From: Psychrobacter glacincola
GTDB lineage: Bacteria > Pseudomonadota > Gammaproteobacteria > Pseudomonadales > Moraxellaceae
Direction: 5' to 3'
DNA length: 64,000 nt
Assembly (NCBI RefSeq): GCF_904846075.1
Contig: NZ_CAJGZH010000002.1
Location: forward strand, 186,001-250,000
The notes under the pieces were generated by a model, which was not told the DNA's origin, did not search any database, and was given only the letters and a program-made list of their open reading frames with translations. Numbering within the stretch: the first letter of the stretch is position 1; the number at the start of each line of letters is the position of its first letter. Positions 1-10,551 of this stretch are shown piece by piece. A program made the translations under genes and the position numbers.

Positions 1-1286
1 ATTTGCGAGACCGCTTCACGACCATAGGTTTGCGCGACATAATCAATAACGCGGTCGCGACCTTCAATACAGAAGTCAATATCGAAATCGGGCATGGACA
101 CACGCTCAGGGTTTAAAAAGCGCTCAAACAATAAGTCGTAATGAATAGGGTCGAGGTCGGTAATATTGAGCGAATAAGCAACGAGCGAGCCTGCACCAGA
201 ACCACGACCAGGACCGACTGGTACGCCATTGGCTTTTGCCCAGCGGATAAAGTCCATGACGATGAGGAAGTAACCAGGAAAGCCCATTGAAAGAATAACC
301 TTTAGCTCATACTCTAAGCGGTCATCATATCTTTGGCGAAAGTCGCTCCAATTATCGCTACGTTTCTCGATCGGGAATAGTTTATCTAGTCGATTATTAA
401 GCCCACGGATTGATTCTGCACGGAAAAACGATTCAATCGTCTCACCTTCAGGCACAGGAAAGTCAGGCAGGACATTGATACCAAGCGTCAACGTCACATT
501 ACAGCGGCTTGCTAAGTGCAAAGTATTGTCGATAACCTGCGGAATATCAGCAAATAGCTGCTGCATTTGCGCTTGGGTTTTAAGATATTGCGCATCGGAA
601 TAAGTCTGCGGGCGATTTTGGTCGGCAAGTACGTAGGAGCCTGCGATACAAACCCGCGCTTCGTGAGCATCGAAATCATCCTGCTCTAAAAACCGCACAT
701 CATTATGAGCAATGATAGGAATATGATGCTTAGCACCAGAGTGAATAGCCGCTTTAATAAAGGCGTCTTCACCTGAGCGATTGGTACGCTTAATCGCAAA
801 ATATAAGCGATCAGCAAATTGCGCTTGCCATTCTATTAGCAGCTCATCGGCTTTTTCTGGCATCGAGCCAACCAGTGCCTGACCGACATCTGATTTTTCA
901 GTAAATAAAACAATCACGCCTGCCGCATGCGCTAGAATATGACTGCGCTTGACGACTGGCACACCATGATTGGCATCGTCGGCGCGCCCTTCGGTAAAGC
1001 CAAGTGATACGATACGAGTGATGTTTTGATAGCCCTCGTTGTCCATCGCGAGTAGGGTGAGCCGTGTGTCTTCATTTTCCATGATGACTTCACTGCCGAT
1101 AATGGGCTTGATACCCGCACCTAGGCAGGCACGATAAAACTTCACCGTGGCATACAGATTGGACAAATCGGTCAATGCCAGCGCGCGCTGATGGTCAGCC
1201 GCCGCAGCTTTCACTAGCGGCTTGATACGCACGATAGAATCAGTGATTGAATATTCGCTGTGGATGCCAAGGTGTACAAATGCCAT
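1..1286 (-). CDS. dnaE: DNA polymerase III alpha subunit, N-terminal part (runs off window)
   Basis: The minus-strand frame opens with [17 protein letters not shown], the usual start of the PHP domain of DnaE, the catalytic subunit of the replicative polymerase. About 428 residues are present. The PHP region is followed by the start of the polymerase domain: a [16 protein letters not shown] stretch and then MPDFDIDFC, the palm motif that carries catalytic aspartates. The gene leaves the window at base 1, so the rest of the palm, the fingers and the beta-binding C-terminus are not seen. The start ATG (1284-1286) has a weak purine-rich stretch (aagag) upstream. Nothing looks broken in the visible part. 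The assignment rests on direct reading of the translated frame and knowledge of the family. Confidence 0.96.
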   Translation of the reverse strand, partial: MAFVHLGIHSEYSITDSIVRIKPLVKAAAADHQRALALTDLSNLYATVKFYRACLGAGIKPIIGSEVIMENEDTRLTLLAMDNEGYQNITRIVSLGFTEGRADDANHGVPVVKRSHILAHAAGVIVLFTEKSDVGQALVGSMPEKADELLIEWQAQFADRLYFAIKRTNRSGEDAFIKAAIHSGAKHHIPIIAHNDVRFLEQDDFDAHEARVCIAGSYVLADQNRPQTYSDAQYLKTQAQMQQLFADIPQVIDNTLHLASRCNVTLTLGINVLPDFPVPEGETIESFFRAESIRGLNNRLDKLFPIEKRSDNWSDFRQRYDDRLEYELKVILSMGFPGYFLIVMDFIRWAKANGVPVGPGRGSGAGSLVAYSLNITDLDPIHYDLLFERFLNPERVSMPDFDIDFCIEGRDRVIDYVAQTYGREAVSQ

Positions 1287-1639
1287 AGAAGACTCTTACT
1301 AGTACGATCAAAAGCAATAAGCTATCGATAAAATAAAGGATGTGTATCCGTTATTTATATGGATGTTCAAAGGTAAATAAGACCTCGATAGCCATGTTGA
1401 TACGTTTTAAATGGGGTCGTCAATAATAGCATTATTTGCCGTAGACAGCCACTGATTCAAAGGGTTTAATCTGAGTGAGAGGATTTGTTTTTCTTATTTA
1501 TAAAGGTGAGATTTTGCTGTGTTTTGTCTTAATAGTTGGTAGCATAAACATTTGTCCTTAAGTTATTGCGAAACAAAGCCCATTTGACGCCTTATTTCAC
1601 ACAATAATGTTCATGTAATCAAATAAAGACGATAATATT
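1287..1639. other. Intergenic region between dnaE and the Mrr-like gene
   Basis: A 353-base spacer between two divergent genes. It is A/T-rich and must hold the dnaE promoter and that of the restriction gene. I see no strong hairpin, operator or small gene that I could defend. Confidence 0.5.
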
Positions 1640-2317
1640 ATGAGTAACATTACGAAGCTGCCCGCATTTGGTGACATGTTAAATGCGGGTATACAAACCA
1701 TAAAAAATTTGAGTACGCGGAATACCGTTGGTCGCACGGTATTTTATAGAGAGTTTGAAAAGTTAGCACAAATTGTCAATGATCATAAAGAAATCAATTA
1801 CATGAGTAATTATGATATACGCCATGAGTGTCATAACGGCTCACCTTGTTATGATGACATCGTTGATCTAATTTTATTGTGCTTGTCCGCGATGGGGCTG
1901 GTCAAAGAAGACAAGTTCAGCTTAGTACCCAATTTAAATCAGAATTTTGCTAATTTTATTACTTTTGATGAAAAAGTAACGCCTAAAAACATCATACGTT
2001 TAGACCCGTTTGGCAAAGTCTATTTTTGGTTAGCAGGAAACAATTTTACTCAATACATTAACGAAGGCATTCCAAATAGTGATTATATTGCTAACTTGAC
2101 CCGTTTTGATAATAAAGCCTTTGCTGATCTGCAAAAAGTCAATATTGTGGCTTATGGTAAAAACGGCGATGCACTTATTAATCATTTGATAGAAGGAACT
2201 CAGCGCCGAACGTCTATGTTTATGAATAATTATGCAGATGCTACTGTGGGGAATGATTTTGTCAAGGTAACGCCTGATATGATTATGGCACAGCTTGAAA
2301 GCTTGTCACCTCTGTAA
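1640..2317 (+). CDS. N-terminal part of an interrupted Mrr-type restriction endonuclease
   Basis: A 225-residue reading frame with no motif I recognise on its own. It contains a helical, winged-helix-like N-terminal half and ends ...LESLSPL before TAA at 2315-2317. The following frame (2339-2770) is in the same phase and carries an Mrr catalytic domain. Reading through the stop gives LSPL-stop-FEWFCLKMIERS, which fits the 'SPxEFExfc' entry of Mrr-type nuclease domains; a single G-to-T change from GAA (Glu) would create the stop. I therefore think this is the DNA-recognition half of one protein of about 376 codons, split by a nonsense mutation. It may still be translated on its own. The alternative is two separate adjacent genes. 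Confidence 0.7.
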   Translation: MSNITKLPAFGDMLNAGIQTIKNLSTRNTVGRTVFYREFEKLAQIVNDHKEINYMSNYDIRHECHNGSPCYDDIVDLILLCLSAMGLVKEDKFSLVPNLNQNFANFITFDEKVTPKNIIRLDPFGKVYFWLAGNNFTQYINEGIPNSDYIANLTRFDNKAFADLQKVNIVAYGKNGDALINHLIEGTQRRTSMFMNNYADATVGNDFVKVTPDMIMAQLESLSPL

Positions 2318-2338
2318 TTTGAGTGGTTTTGTCTAAAA

Positions 2339-2770
2339 ATGATTGAACGATCTTTAGAGATTGAAAGTCCTGAGAGTAATTTGACCTCGCGTCATACTGG
2401 ACGCTCGAATGACAATGGCATTGATGGGCTGATTATTCAGGATTTCCCAGATGGTGAGGTGCATAACTATTATATTCAAGCCAAACTATATAGTGCCGGT
2501 AATAATATATCTAATGGCGATTTGAGAAACTTCATAGGGGCTTATCCACCACAAAAAACTAATCATCATGGCTTGTTTATTACCACGACAAGCTTTACCA
2601 AGCCTGCGCAGGAATATGCCAATGCAACGGATTCGCACAGTTTGATACTCATCGATCAAATGAATCTCATAGAGCTTATGATGCAACATAAGGTGGGTCT
2701 AAAAGAGGTTAATGCCAGACCGAAATTGTTATTAGACAATGACTTCTTCAACAAGATCAAGTTGTATTGA
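2339..2770 (+). CDS. Mrr-type restriction endonuclease catalytic domain (downstream part of an interrupted gene)
   Basis: A 143-residue frame with the PD-(D/E)xK core of the Mrr_cat family: the first acidic residue is in SNDNGIDGLI and the QxK arm is in YYIQAKLYS. The helix after it, GDLRNFIGAY, also matches the family (D-x-x-F-x-G-A). Such enzymes usually cleave modified DNA. The apparent ATG at 2339 is probably not the true start: the domain begins upstream (FEWFCLK) and is cut off from 1640-2317 only by the TAA at 2315-2317 in the same frame. No methyltransferase lies nearby, as expected for a type IV enzyme. Function in this strain is doubtful unless the stop is read through. Confidence 0.75.
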   Translation: MIERSLEIESPESNLTSRHTGRSNDNGIDGLIIQDFPDGEVHNYYIQAKLYSAGNNISNGDLRNFIGAYPPQKTNHHGLFITTTSFTKPAQEYANATDSHSLILIDQMNLIELMMQHKVGLKEVNARPKLLLDNDFFNKIKLY

Positions 2771-2812
2771 TTGAATAATGACTCTTAAATAATATTTTAA
2801 TGTTTATTAATA

Positions 2813-2857
2813 CGATTAAAGCCCTCTAAATCATAGTGGTTTAGAGGACTTTAATCG
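2813..2857. terminator. Bidirectional terminator hairpin
   Basis: Two 18-base arms (2813-2830 and 2840-2857) pair with one mismatch around a 9-base loop, with core GCCCTCTAAA / TTTAGAGGAC. It sits between the convergent nuclease gene and the AGCS symporter gene and could stop both. Confidence 0.75.
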
Positions 2858-2901
2858 TCTGGGAAAGAAGGTTGTGTTTAGGGAGATCATATCATTGCTG
2901 T

Positions 2902-4350
2902 TTAGCGCTTATCATATTTATCACTATACTCTATCCAAAAGTCTGCATTTTCAACGCCTGCTTTTCTAGGGTCAAAGATAGGGTCAAGTCCCAGCTTCAT
3001 TTGCTCATCGTAGTCTTTTAATACTTTGAGAGCTGTTTTACTGAGTAATACGATAGCGATAAAGTTGAGGTAACACATACTACCAAAGCCAATATCACCT
3101 AATGCCCACATGACACCGACTGATTGCATACTGCCAGTGAAACAAATGATTAAAAATACCACTTTTAATATCGGCTTTAGCACCGGATAGCGTAACTTAC
3201 TATCTAAATAGACAAGCGTGGTTTCAGCGATATAGTAATAAGCAATCAAGCAAGTAAAAGCAAATAAGAAGATAGCAATAGCGACAAAACCGCTACCATA
3301 TTGGCTAAATACTGTCGATACAGCGGCTTGGGTAAATGCGGTTCCAGCTTCAATGCCTGGCATGTTTTCAACTAGCACCAATCCTTCTGCTGGAATTACG
3401 TTATACATGCCAGTAGACAAGATCATGAGCGCAGTTGCAGTACAGACGAGAACCGTATCAACATAGATAGAAAAGCTCTGTACCAAGCCTTGTTTGGCAG
3501 GATGAGACACTTCTGCGGCAGCCGAGCTGAAAGTGGCTTCGCCTGCACCAGCGACGTTTGAAAAGACTGCGCGGCGTACACCCCAAGAAATCGCTAGACC
3601 AACAATACCACCAAATACTGCATCCATGCCAAAGGCACTTTTGAAAATGAGCGTGAACATGGCAGGTAAGTTTGAAGCATTAAAGCCTAAAACAATGACC
3701 ATAAGCAAAATATAGCCGATTGCCATAAAGGGCACAACTGTGCCCGCAAAGCTGGCAATACGTTTGACACCGCCAAAGATAATAAAGGCCAATAGAGCAA
3801 TGATAATGCTCCCTGTGATGATGGGCGGAATATTAAAGGCGGTATTAAAAGAGTCGGCGATGGTATTGGCTTGTACGCCTGGCACCAAAACGCCGTAAGA
3901 AAGACAGGTCACCGCTGCTACTACAATAGCGAACGGTTTCATCTTTAGGCCGCGCTCAATGTAGAAAGGGGAGCCGCCGCGATATTGACCATCAACGTCA
4001 TGCTTATATACCTGCGCAAGGGTTGACTCGATAAAGGCACTGGCACCGCCAAGCAAGCCCATAACGATCATCCAAAATACCGCTCCTGGACCACCAGCTG
4101 CAATAGCGGTGGCCACACCTGCGATATTACCAACCCCAATACGACCAGACAACGCCATACAAAAGGCTTGGAATGAGCTGATACCTTGGGTTGAGGTTTG
4201 CTTATCAAATAAGAGCCTAACCATCTCTTTAAGATAGCGGAACTGTACACCGCGAGTCACAACGGTAAAATAAATGCCGACACCAAGTGCCAAATAAACT
4301 AAAGCATCGCTCCATATATAGCCGACGATAGTATTAATAATCGCTTCCAT
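2902..4350 (-). CDS. Sodium:amino acid symporter, AGCS (alanine/glycine:cation) family
   Basis: A 482-residue inner-membrane protein of the DagA/AlsT family, which carries alanine, glycine or related amino acids with Na+ or H+. Family hallmarks are visible: FQAFCMALSGRIGVGNIAGVATAIAAGGPGAVFWM near residues 60-95, then about ten hydrophobic segments including the GVRRAVFSNVAGAGEA loop. Length is normal for the family. It is the last gene of a minus-strand series (epimerase, FAD dehydrogenase, DapA-like, aldehyde dehydrogenase), so uptake of hydroxyproline or proline is a reasonable inference, though the family alone predicts alanine/glycine. The start ATG at 4348-4350 is preceded by a purine-rich aaggtc. 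Confidence 0.9.
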   Translation of the reverse strand: MEAIINTIVGYIWSDALVYLALGVGIYFTVVTRGVQFRYLKEMVRLLFDKQTSTQGISSFQAFCMALSGRIGVGNIAGVATAIAAGGPGAVFWMIVMGLLGGASAFIESTLAQVYKHDVDGQYRGGSPFYIERGLKMKPFAIVVAAVTCLSYGVLVPGVQANTIADSFNTAFNIPPIITGSIIIALLAFIIFGGVKRIASFAGTVVPFMAIGYILLMVIVLGFNASNLPAMFTLIFKSAFGMDAVFGGIVGLAISWGVRRAVFSNVAGAGEATFSSAAAEVSHPAKQGLVQSFSIYVDTVLVCTATALMILSTGMYNVIPAEGLVLVENMPGIEAGTAFTQAAVSTVFSQYGSGFVAIAIFLFAFTCLIAYYYIAETTLVYLDSKLRYPVLKPILKVVFLIICFTGSMQSVGVMWALGDIGFGSMCYLNFIAIVLLSKTALKVLKDYDEQMKLGLDPIFDPRKAGVENADFWIEYSDKYDKR

Positions 4351-4454
4351 GACCTTACTTCCCTGTAAGTATGTGACTAAAGGCTTAAATCAACTAAGCT
4401 GCTGTTTTTATTAGTGAATACGGTTATATAACCTGTGCCTATTGAGTAAGTATG

Positions 4455-5966
4455 CTAATTGACCACCCAGATGGTTTTAGTCTGTGTGTATTGTTCTAAA
4501 GCCTCTAAACCATTATCGCGACCGCCAAATCCTGATTGCTTATAACCGCCAAATGGCGTTGTGATATCACCTTCTGAAAACCCATTGATTGAGACGGTGC
4601 CTGCTTTAATAGACGATGCCACACGATAAGCACGCTTGATGTTCTGGGTATAAAAAGAAGCAGCGAGTCCATAGTTGGTCTCATTGGCTAATTTGATGGC
4701 TTCTTCTTCCGTCTCAAAGCTCGTCACCGCAAGCAAAGGACCAAATACTTCTTCTTTGAATAAAGTCATATCGGCACTGACATTGTCAAATATAGTCGGC
4801 TCGACATACCAGCCACTACCTAAGTCTGTGTGGATATTGCCACCTGCGACAATCGTTGCACCTTCCTCTTTTGCAGTCTGTAAGTAATGACAAACCTTAT
4901 CGAAGTGTGCTTTTTCAATCATAGGACCAATGGCAGTGTCAGGGTCGTAAGGTGAGCCAACATTCCAATCTTTTAGACCATTTTTTAGCTGCTCAAGTAG
5001 CACTTGTTTTTGGCTACTATGTACCAGCAGACGTGAACCACAGCTACAGTTTTCACTCATATTCCAAAATGCGGCTGATAAGATATCGTTAATGGCAGCG
5101 TCATCGAGTACAGCGTCGTCAAAGACTATTTGCGGGCTTTTACCGCCGCATTCTAAGACGATTTCTTTTAGATTACTTTGTGCTGAGTATTGTAAAAACA
5201 GACGTCCGACCTCAGTTGAGCCAGTGAAAGACACCATGTCAACATCCATATGTTGACCAAGCGCCGCGCCGACATTTTCACCAAGACCGCAGACCATTTG
5301 CAGCGCTTCTCTTGGCACGCCAGCCTCATAGGCAAGCTTGGTTAGGCGGTAGGCAGATAATGAGGTCAGCTCAGCTGGTTTAACAATGACGGAGTTGCCC
5401 ATAATCAGAGCAGGGGCGACTTTCCACGCGTACATTTGGGCTGGGAAATTCCAAGGCAATACGGCACCAACGACACCAATAGGCTCTTGGACAATAAGCC
5501 CTAAAGCTGCGCTACCAGTTGGCGCGACTTTACCAAATATCTTATCAGCCGCTTCGGCATACCACTCGAACGTCTCAATAGTCGCTGGCATGTCAGTGTT
5601 TAAACATTCAGTAATTGGTTTACCTGCATCTACACAATCTAGGGCGGCAAGTTCTTCAGAATGCTCATGCATCAGGGCACACCAGCGCTGCATAACAGAC
5701 TTACGCTCTGCTGGAGCCAGGCGACGCCATTCACCATTTTCAAAACTATCGCGGGCTATTTGCACGGCAATATCGACATCACCGCTAGTACCAGAGGCAA
5801 TCTGACCGATAACGCTATTATCAATAGGCGTGTAATTGTCCAAAGTAGCGTCTGATAAATGATCAGCCGCTATTAAGTGACCAGCCCAGAGCTGTTGCTG
5901 TTTTGCTTTCTCAAATACTTGTTTTTTAGAGATTTTTTCTTTAGTAGCTTGCTCTTTAGTGCTCAT
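4455..5966 (-). CDS. NAD(P)-dependent aldehyde dehydrogenase, probable 2-oxoglutarate semialdehyde dehydrogenase
   Basis: A 503-residue aldehyde dehydrogenase. The general base Glu lies in IVLECGGKSP and the nucleophilic Cys in MSENCSCGSRLL; the cofactor loop GFTGST appears as SFTGSTEVGR. By sequence it is close to gamma-glutamyl-aminobutyraldehyde/betaine-aldehyde type enzymes (PuuC-like). Its position between an AGCS symporter and a DapA-family protein, in a cluster with 4-hydroxyproline epimerase, points to oxidation of 2,5-dioxopentanoate (2-oxoglutarate semialdehyde), the last step of hydroxyproline breakdown. That substrate is inferred from context. The N-terminus is Lys/Glu-rich for about 25 residues before the domain starts. 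Confidence 0.85.
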   Translation of the reverse strand: MSTKEQATKEKISKKQVFEKAKQQQLWAGHLIAADHLSDATLDNYTPIDNSVIGQIASGTSGDVDIAVQIARDSFENGEWRRLAPAERKSVMQRWCALMHEHSEELAALDCVDAGKPITECLNTDMPATIETFEWYAEAADKIFGKVAPTGSAALGLIVQEPIGVVGAVLPWNFPAQMYAWKVAPALIMGNSVIVKPAELTSLSAYRLTKLAYEAGVPREALQMVCGLGENVGAALGQHMDVDMVSFTGSTEVGRLFLQYSAQSNLKEIVLECGGKSPQIVFDDAVLDDAAINDILSAAFWNMSENCSCGSRLLVHSSQKQVLLEQLKNGLKDWNVGSPYDPDTAIGPMIEKAHFDKVCHYLQTAKEEGATIVAGGNIHTDLGSGWYVEPTIFDNVSADMTLFKEEVFGPLLAVTSFETEEEAIKLANETNYGLAASFYTQNIKRAYRVASSIKAGTVSINGFSEGDITTPFGGYKQSGFGGRDNGLEALEQYTQTKTIWVVN

Positions 5967-6071
5967 TTTTCTAATCCTTATTTGCTAATTTCGATGCCAT
6001 AGATTCAAAGTTTGATTGCGGCATCAAATATAGCGTTGGTTATCCTTAACGTTGTTTTACTAAGCTGAGTA

Positions 6072-6938
6072 CTATTTAGCCAATAAGGCTAAAAACGCTG
6101 CTTTCTCATCTTTTGGCATATCAGTTAATGGCACACGCACTGAGCCAACATCCATACTGCCTTTTAAGCAGCCCGCTTTAGCCTTTTGGTTGTAGTTGCC
6201 AGATTCCATAGAATGGATGGCAGGATAAATCTCGCTCATAATTTGTTTGGCTTTATCCCAGTCGCCTTGCTGAGTGGCATTAAATAGTGCAACTTGTTCT
6301 TCTGGGAAAACGTTGGCTGCGCCTGCAATCCAGCTCTTTGCACCCCAAAAGAAGAAATCGACCGGTTGATCATCACAGCCACAAACCACCTCAAAGTTGT
6401 CAAAATCAGCTTGTAGCATGCGTAACGCATGACTAAAGTCGCCGCTACTTTCTTTTACACCAACGATGTTAGGGTGTTTGGCTAGATGAGCGACGGTGTC
6501 AAATTCAATGGCAACGCCAACACGAGCAGGGAAGTTATACATGATAATAGGCAGCTCACTTGCATCTGCGACTTTTTCAAAGTGAGCAATAATGCCGTCT
6601 TGTTCAGGCAAGCTATAAGGCGTGGCAGACAGCATCAGACCGTCATAACCTAAGGCTTTTGCTTGAGCAGAAAGCTCAATAGAATGGTCAGTCGATAAGC
6701 TATTGATACCAGCGATAAGAGTCACCTTATCTTTTGCTGCTTCAGCGATAGTGGTTAATACGAGCTCACGCTCTACTGCCGAAAAGGTATAGTATTCACC
6801 CGTAGTACCGCAAGCAACGATACCGGCTACACCTTTGTCAATAAAAGCTTCGACCAGTGTCTTTAATTTTTGTGCATCAACGTTGCCATTACTGTCAAAA
6901 GGAGTAACGATTGGGACTAAAATTCCATTAATGTTCAT
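6072..6938 (-). CDS. DapA-family lyase, probable 1-pyrroline-4-hydroxy-2-carboxylate deaminase
   Basis: A 288-residue class I aldolase-fold enzyme of the dihydrodipicolinate synthase family. The Schiff-base lysine is in VGVKESSGD, the proton-relay tyrosine in MYNFPARVG, and the CGTTGEYYTFS loop matches the family substrate loop. True DapA would be expected with lysine genes; here it sits between an aldehyde dehydrogenase and an FAD amino acid dehydrogenase beside a 4-hydroxyproline epimerase, so deamination of 1-pyrroline-4-hydroxy-2-carboxylate to 2-oxoglutarate semialdehyde is the best-supported role (inference). Start ATG at 6938, about 103 bases after the dehydrogenase stop. Other sugar-acid aldolases of the family are the main alternative. 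Confidence 0.82.
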   Translation of the reverse strand: MNINGILVPIVTPFDSNGNVDAQKLKTLVEAFIDKGVAGIVACGTTGEYYTFSAVERELVLTTIAEAAKDKVTLIAGINSLSTDHSIELSAQAKALGYDGLMLSATPYSLPEQDGIIAHFEKVADASELPIIMYNFPARVGVAIEFDTVAHLAKHPNIVGVKESSGDFSHALRMLQADFDNFEVVCGCDDQPVDFFFWGAKSWIAGAANVFPEEQVALFNATQQGDWDKAKQIMSEIYPAIHSMESGNYNQKAKAGCLKGSMDVGSVRVPLTDMPKDEKAAFLALLAK

Positions 6939-7041
6939 AAGACTATCCTTAGTGATGTTGATATTGTTGGTGATTTGACGGGTGATGATTCAATGCTGAA
7001 TCGGTTAGTTTTTCTGGGTTTATAAACGTTTAATAATCTGC

Positions 7042-8289
7042 TTATTTAAAGCGTGAGAGTTGATACGGTTTTGGATCGATAGGGTGATCTTCATCAAAAT
7101 AGTAGTTGGCAATCATTTGCGCACTAACGACAGCTTGCGTTAGGCCTAAATGTTGATGCCCAAAGCTTAAAAAGAGGCGTTCGATTTTGTCGATGACTGG
7201 CAAGGAGTCTGCGGTCGATGGTCGAAACCCCATCCATGGCGTACTATCAGTAGCGTCTAACTCGGCTTTGAGCATAGGCTGCGCTTGTTGTAATAGCATA
7301 TGCGCGCGCTGCATATTGGCATGGGCATCAAGTCCTGCGTATTCTACTGTGCCTGCCAAGCGTAGCCCCTCTTGCATCGGTGTCATGATAAAACGGCGAT
7401 CCATGCTTGATACCGGTATCTGCAAGCGCGTACTTTCATGCGGTAGCATTAAGTGATAACCGCGTTCGGTATCTAGCGGCACATTCACGCCTGTCAGTTG
7501 CTTGGCCAATGCTTTAGAGTGTGCGCCTGCGGCTAGCATCACTTTGGACGCTGTCATATCACCTTGGCTGGTTGTTAGGTGAATACCGTCTGTATCATTG
7601 GTCGCTGCAAGAACATGGCAATGTTCAATGACATGACCGCCTAACTTTCTAAAAGTATGGTGAAGCTGATTAATAACAGCTTTTAAATTGGTTATATGTC
7701 CTGTATTTGGAAAAAATAACGCCGCTAATTGGTTATCTCGTAAAGCAGGTTCACGTTCTAATAACGCTTCTTTGGTCAATAGCTCATTATCCACGCCAAT
7801 ATCGTTAAGTCGACTACCATGTGCTATGAGAGGATCGACGCTACTTGTATTCTCGACCGTCAATAATGAACCTTTTACCTGTACCCATTCGTCCAATTGC
7901 CACTGATTGGCAAAGCCTTGCCATGCTTGCAGACTGTTTTTATTTAAGTTTAATAATGCTTGATGAATACGCGCAAATGGCTCAGGGCGCATATTCATCA
8001 ATAGCTGCATTGCCCAAGGCATCAAGCGAGGTAGATAGCGCCAGTCTATACGCAAAGGTCCAGTCGGATCGAATAACATGGCTGGTACATGACGCAGCAT
8101 GCTGGCATCTGCAATAGGGAATACTTGCTCTGTAGCGATGTGACCTGCGTTACCAAAGGATGCTCCTTGACCCACTTCGTTAGTGTCTAGCAGTGCGACC
8201 TTGACGCCTCGTGCTTGCAATGTCACTGCCGCCGCTAGACCGATAATACCGCCGCCAATAATATGTAAGTCGAAGTTTGAGGTCGTCAT
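7042..8289 (-). CDS. FAD-dependent D-amino acid dehydrogenase (DadA-like), probable D-hydroxyproline dehydrogenase
   Basis: A 415-residue DAO-superfamily flavoprotein. The dinucleotide-binding motif GGGIIGLAAAVTL is at residues 12-24, and the C-terminal GFRPSTADSLPVIDK / LSFGHQHLGLTQA segment is typical of DadA. These enzymes oxidise D-amino acids to imino acids and pass electrons to the respiratory chain. Lying directly after the epimerase gene and before the DapA-like gene, it is the expected step that oxidises cis-4-hydroxy-D-proline to 1-pyrroline-4-hydroxy-2-carboxylate. It is the single-subunit type rather than the multi-subunit form found in some pseudomonads. A general D-amino acid dehydrogenase is the alternative. 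Confidence 0.85.
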   Translation of the reverse strand: MTTSNFDLHIIGGGIIGLAAAVTLQARGVKVALLDTNEVGQGASFGNAGHIATEQVFPIADASMLRHVPAMLFDPTGPLRIDWRYLPRLMPWAMQLLMNMRPEPFARIHQALLNLNKNSLQAWQGFANQWQLDEWVQVKGSLLTVENTSSVDPLIAHGSRLNDIGVDNELLTKEALLEREPALRDNQLAALFFPNTGHITNLKAVINQLHHTFRKLGGHVIEHCHVLAATNDTDGIHLTTSQGDMTASKVMLAAGAHSKALAKQLTGVNVPLDTERGYHLMLPHESTRLQIPVSSMDRRFIMTPMQEGLRLAGTVEYAGLDAHANMQRAHMLLQQAQPMLKAELDATDSTPWMGFRPSTADSLPVIDKIERLFLSFGHQHLGLTQAVVSAQMIANYYFDEDHPIDPKPYQLSRFK

Positions 8290-8383
8290 GGTTTTTCTCG
8301 ATTACGTTTAGTCGATTAAACAGTTTTAAGAGTGTTCACGCATTTATTAATAAACCTGTTGTTTCACAAATAATGCTGCGATC

Positions 8384-9738
<1,355 letters not shown>

Positions 9739-10542
9739 ATGATGGATGTAATAGAAGAGGCGGGGCTTGTCGGCCTTACTGCCTCGTTGCGGCAGAGCAT
9801 GGCTACTTATTATTCAGAAAGTAGTGAGGCATTTATTGGTAATGTCTCATTATTACTACCTCTACTTGATACTTTAAAGAATGTGGTGTTTTTTGTGAAA
9901 GATGAGCAGGCACGCTATCAGCTGGCAAACAAAACATTGTTAAAGCGTTGTAAGTTAAGTCAGCATAGTGATATCGTGGGATTTACCACTGAGCAGGTGT
10001 TTTCTCATCAGCAGAGTAAGGATTATATCTTGCAGGATATGAAAGTGTTGCGAGATGGGAAATCAATCGTTGATAATTTAGAGCTGCACAGTTATGCATC
10101 TGGTCAGTTAGGTTGGTGCATTACCAATAAACTGCCTATCTATAATAGCAATCAACAAGTGGTCGCAATGGTTGGGATATCCGTCGATATTGATGAAGAT
10201 AACGAACGCATTTTACGTAAGCATGCGCGCTTGGCGGAAGTCGCACAGTTTGTACGTGGCAATCTTGATCAGAAAATTAATATCGCAGAATTGGCGGAGC
10301 TGGCACATTTGAGCTTATCGCAGTTGGAGCGCACCTTTAAAGCGGTGCTCAATATGTCGCCCTTACAGTTTGTACAAAAGCTGAGATTAGAATATGCGGT
10401 TAAGCTATTAGCCATGCCTGAGATGTCAGTCACTCAAATATCATTGAACTGCGGCTATAGTGATCATAGCGCCTTTAGCCGCCAGTTCAAACAATTTACA
10501 GGCTTGTCGCCCAGCCAATTTCGCCAAATGCATTTATCATAA
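9739..10542 (+). CDS. AraC-family transcriptional regulator with N-terminal PAS domain
   Basis: 267 residues. Residues about 40-150 read as a PAS sensor (VVFFVKDEQARYQLANKTLL ... MVGISVDI), followed by a C-terminal AraC DNA-binding domain with two helix-turn-helix units: NIAELAELAHLSLSQLERTFKAV and SVTQISLNCGYSDHSAFSRQFKQ. It is divergent from the hydroxyproline genes and is the obvious candidate to control them, with the PAS domain sensing the substrate or an intermediate (inference from position). It converges with ggt, the two stop codons being only nine bases apart. Confidence 0.87.
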   Translation: MMDVIEEAGLVGLTASLRQSMATYYSESSEAFIGNVSLLLPLLDTLKNVVFFVKDEQARYQLANKTLLKRCKLSQHSDIVGFTTEQVFSHQQSKDYILQDMKVLRDGKSIVDNLELHSYASGQLGWCITNKLPIYNSNQQVVAMVGISVDIDEDNERILRKHARLAEVAQFVRGNLDQKINIAELAELAHLSLSQLERTFKAVLNMSPLQFVQKLRLEYAVKLLAMPEMSVTQISLNCGYSDHSAFSRQFKQFTGLSPSQFRQMHLS

Positions 10543-10551
10543 AAAGTTAAA

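Noticed and set aside
6072..6938. Dihydrodipicolinate synthase (dapA) of lysine biosynthesis
   Set aside because: Family fold fits, but neighbours are all hydroxyproline catabolic genes, and no lysine or cell-wall genes are near.
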